Part shown: piece after piece, positions 60,951 through 64,000 of the stretch | Position numbering within the stretch: position 1 is the first letter of the stretch | Layout: each line of letters starts with the position of its first letter | Translations under genes and position numbers: made by a program | DNA from: Cryptomeria japonica | Lineage: Eukaryota > Streptophyta > Pinopsida > Cupressales > Cupressaceae | DNA: 64,000 bases | Assembly (NCBI RefSeq): GCF_030272615.1 | Contig: NC_081414.1 | Location: 334,289,427 to 334,353,426 of the forward strand | Reading direction: 5' to 3' | Notes under the pieces: generated by a model | Seen by the model: the letters and a program-made list of their open reading frames with translations, nothing else | What the model was told of the DNA's origin: nothing | The model's database searches: none

Positions 60951-62714
60951 GTTAAAAATGGAGGATAACAATGAAAACATTGATCAACCACAACTGCAAC
61001 AACCAAACCCTCCTTTGCCAAACCCCCCCTCAATTCAGGATTTCATTGCACAAAATTTGAATGAATTGAGGGGGATGGCAGCAGTATATCGTAGGATCCC
61101 TCATCTAAACCCAATGTTTGATCATCTGACATCGATCATAAAGATTATGGAAACCATGACTGAGGAGCACAATGCCGCCCTTTTGTGGTGAGATTCTATG
61201 AGGGAAAAATATGCAGATGGCTTGTTGTATAAGGATATCAAGGATCTCGAGATATCCAAAGCTGATATCGCCTCATTGTTTGTGAATCCCTGCACTGGTC
61301 AACCCTTAGATCCCAAAAAAACAAAAATTTCTATTAAATGGTGCACAAATGATGGTATTGTGAAAAACTTTTGGGATCGTTGGTGGATGGTTTTCGACAA
61401 ACCACCCAACAACAATATTGATGTCCCCTTCTATTTCATAAAAAAATTGTATGCTGATTTTGTTTTATGCAAACATGTTAACTACTTTGACATCCAACCT
61501 TTCCAGGGTGTAGGTTTAAGTATGCCCCAAAATAGACCTAGGGTAGTCAGAGTAGTTCAGGGCCCATATGTCCCCCCTCCTCCTGTTGATCCCCCACCTG
61601 TAGTGCAGCATCCTGATATCATTTGTGAAGTGGTTTCACGGACCATATCGGCTATTCACTCTTTGAGTAGCCTTTTGGTTTCTCAAGCTGGGTCAATAGC
61701 TCAGCCTACTCTTGATGGTAGCAGTGCATCCGGTGGCACTGACACGTCATCCTTGACTCCACACATATGCGTGCCCCATATTTGTGTCATGTGTGGGCAC
61801 GTATGCTTGGGTCCAGTTGGACAACCCATTGATCCTCCTGCGGACAATGTAGATTATGAGGTGCATGAGATGCATGATGCACCAGATATTATTACACAAA
61901 CTCGAGGATACCCTGGGCAGTCCTCACATGCTAGAGGCAAGGAGGCGCTGTCATCATACATTGATGATGTAGTGGTAAGATCTGTATTTTCATAGTTCAT
62001 GTTATATTTTAAATGAATATCTATAATCTAGATAATATTAAGTACTAATTTTTATTTACATGGTCTATTTAACAGTTGATGACCGAGGAGGAGTTGAGAT
62101 AGATTTAGGAGGGCACCTTGTCGGCCATTTCATTTGGCCTTGATAGCTTGACGGTACATATATTATTGCACCTAGTCATTTGTATTTTATTGTACATACA
62201 TGCTCATCATTTATATTAGTATTAATTAGGTTATGTAGTAACTTGCATGTATATCTTATTTTGCTCTTGTAGGGCACAAGCAACACGAGCGCGGGGTAGT
62301 GTGATTTAGGATCTGGTAGTGCATTTGGAGACAAGGGAAAGGTATTTGAATGCAAATATGATTGTATGAATAGTTTAAATAACTTATAGTGATTATACAC
62401 ATCTAGACATAGATTGATAGTTTCATATACTTGTTGTGTATATATACAAAGAATTCTTGGCTTCACTTCCTTGATCACTACACCTAGTATACCTGAAGAA
62501 GAAGAAGAGATTCCTTGAGTAGATGTGTGCTTATTTTATTTTGTGATTAGTAGATATAATTTGTTATTATCAGTGACAATTATATGCTAACTTGTATCAA
62601 TGTCATGTTTCTGAACATATGTAGGTTGTGTATGAAAATATTCAAAACACACCTCCTCTACCGAAGACATACATCAAGAGTCCTGCAAAGTCACAGAGAA
62701 AACGTGGAGATGAG
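60951..62714 (+). pseudogene. gene A' of E2, homologue of gene A (one nonsense codon in main exon)
   Basis: The main exon starts after an ATTAG acceptor (ATG 60958) and runs to a GTAAGA donor at 61975. Further exons are about 62076-62153, 62273-62341 and 62627-62714. An upstream GTAAGA donor at 60780 suggests an untranslated first exon. The N-terminus is Gln/Pro/Asn rich. The core shares with gene A the pattern YADGL, then FWDRWWMVFDKPPNNN, IKKLYADFVL and NYFDI. The Cys cluster reads HICVMCGHVC. A small exon shares LSAISFG with LSAIEFG in gene A. TGA at 61189 replaces an Arg codon (WRD in gene A). No last exon like gene A's is visible before the satellite. Function unknown. Confidence 0.68.
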
Positions 62715-62799
62715 GTAAACATGAATAGTTCAATTTTAGTTCATTTTTATGTTAACTTTTTGAATGTGAATTATATAATATAACTAATATTAATTGTGG

Positions 62800-64000
62800 A
62801 TTGTTTTTCGGTTGGCAAAAAAATCGTCAGTCTCACCCAATTGAATGTTGTCGCATGGCCAATTTCTCTTTCAGCTCGTCGCGATGATGAACCATCAACT
62901 CCGACATGTCTAGTTAGGCATTATTACCCTATGCATGCTCCTATTCCCCCCCCACCCACTCGATCAAATGCTCAAGGTCATACCCTACTGGTGTCATCCC
63001 TTGAGTGCCCTAAGTGCTAAAAATTGTCAAACTTTGACGGGCCCTAACTCGGAATCCATGGCACTTGTGAATGATCCATTTGAACCTATGGGGCCAAGAG
63101 AGGGGTCCCTACAAAAGCCTATCTCATTTTTTCAATTTTCCCTACGATTTTATTAGGGTAGCAATTTTTCAATTGGCGAAAAAATCGTTAGTCTCACTCA
63201 ATCGAATGTTGTTGCATAGCCAATTTCTTGTTCAACTCATCGCAATGACGAACCGTCAGCTCCAACATGTCTAGTTAGGCATTATTACCCTATGCATGCT
63301 CCTATTTTTCCCCCCCACTCGATCGAACGCTCGGGGTCATACCCTACTAGTGTCGTCCCTTGAGCACCCCAAGTGCTAAAAATTGTCAAACTTTGACGGG
63401 CCCTAACTCAAAATCTGTGGCACCTGTGAATAATCTGTTTGAAACTATCGGGCCATAAGAGGGGTCCCTACAAATTCCTATCTCAGTTTTTGAAGTTGCC
63501 CTACGGTTTTATTAGGGAAGCAATTTTTTGGTTGGCAAAAAAATTGTCAGTCTCACTCAATCGAATGTTGTCACGTGGCCAATTTCTCGTTCAGCTCATC
63601 GCAATGATGAATCATCAGCTCTGACATGTCCATTTAGGCATTATTACCCTATGCATGCTCCTATTCCTCCCCCCCCCCCACTCGATCGAACGCTGGGGGT
63701 CATACCCTACCAGCGTCGTCCCTTGAGCGCCCTAAGTGCTAAAAATTGTCAAACTTTGATGGGCCCTAACTTGGAATCCGTGGCACCTGTGAATGATCCA
63801 TTTGAACCTACGGGGCCATGCAAGGGGTCCCTACAAAAGCCTATCTCAGTTTTTCAAGTTGCCCTAAAGTTTTATTAGGGCAACAATTTTTCGGTTGGCA
63901 AAAAAATCGTCAGTCTCACTCAATCGAATGTTGTCGCGTGGCCAATTTCTCATTCTACTCATCGCGATGATGACTCGTCAACTCTGACTTGTCTAGTTAG
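62800..64000 (+). repeat. E2 tandem satellite, ~360-bp unit, more than 3 copies
   Basis: The phrase TTGGCAAAAAAATCGTCAGT, with variants, recurs at about 62811, 63172, 63530 and 63891, so the period is about 358-361. Units contain AAATTGTCAAACTTTGACGG, TTTGAACCTATGGGGCCA and GATGAACCGTCAACTCCGAC-like blocks that align with the E1 array. The array reaches the window edge. Confidence 0.92.

Larger units (their letters stand above)
60245..64000 (+). mobile_element. candidate transposon E2, left part (continues past the window)
   Basis: The terminus at about 60247 (GGTGTCAGTACACCTTAGTA) resembles the E1 TIR in its AGTACACC and ATGGT words. It is followed by GATATC-centred palindromes, gene A' and a ~360-bp satellite related to E1's array. 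The right end lies outside the window, so the TIR and TSD cannot be confirmed. Confidence 0.5.

Noticed and set aside
62796-63878. ORFs in the E2 satellite
   Set aside because: Frames shift between repeat units and encode no recognisable domain.

Overview
This window is repeat-dominated nuclear DNA of a land plant. Retroelements primed by initiator-Met tRNA, plant-type copia, chromovirus and L1-like LINE families, very long LTRs and AT-rich spacers point to a large genome. A gymnosperm is my guess from the element styles; nothing here proves it. I see no intact host gene, tRNA or rRNA. Nearly every coding region is a decayed transposable-element ORF.

Layout. (1) 1-12500: a Ty1/copia element (copia-1), split by a 9.2 kb LINE with a 14-bp target-site duplication (1376-1389 and 10589-10602). 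A solo LTR (8016-9492, TSD ACATT) sits inside an unusual third ORF of that LINE. (2) 12501-21282: an inverted copia LTR, then minus-strand LTR-element material with two long ORFs and no pol. X (14628-17889) is of unknown function; Y (18570-20015) is a coiled coil followed by several zinc knuckles. (3) 21283-26130: a second copia copy with a chimeric start and two tandem LTR units. (4) 26140-28098: fragments of a gypsy-like polyprotein and of a third copia element.

(5) 28103-57891 is the most interesting part: a candidate ~30 kb composite DNA transposon (E1). It has 24-bp terminal inverted repeats with one mismatch and a 4-bp ACTA duplication. Arrays of a palindrome with core AACCCGTACGGGTT lie near both ends. 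A multi-exon gene A reads inward from the left. A ~350-bp tandem satellite lies downstream of gene A. A DDE-like transposase pseudogene reads inward from the right. E1 is invaded by a gag-like LTR element (Z, 36985-39438) and a complete 12.4 kb gypsy chromovirus (42869-55237, TSD AAAGG). The gypsy right junction was later tandemly duplicated.

(6) 57896-60240: AT-rich spacer with two weak unidentified ORFs. (7) 60245-64000: the left part of a diverged second transposon (E2) with the same order: similar terminus, different palindromes (core GATATC), a gene A homologue (A'), and a ~360-bp satellite alignable with E1's. The recurrence of terminus + palindromes + gene A + satellite in two diverged copies is the best evidence for one coherent transposon family, which I cannot assign to a named superfamily.

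Relative order of events: copia-1, then LINE, then solo LTR; and E1, then Z and gypsy, then duplication of the gypsy junction. Coding calls rest on frame continuity across scattered stop codons and on motifs read by eye; no searches were run.
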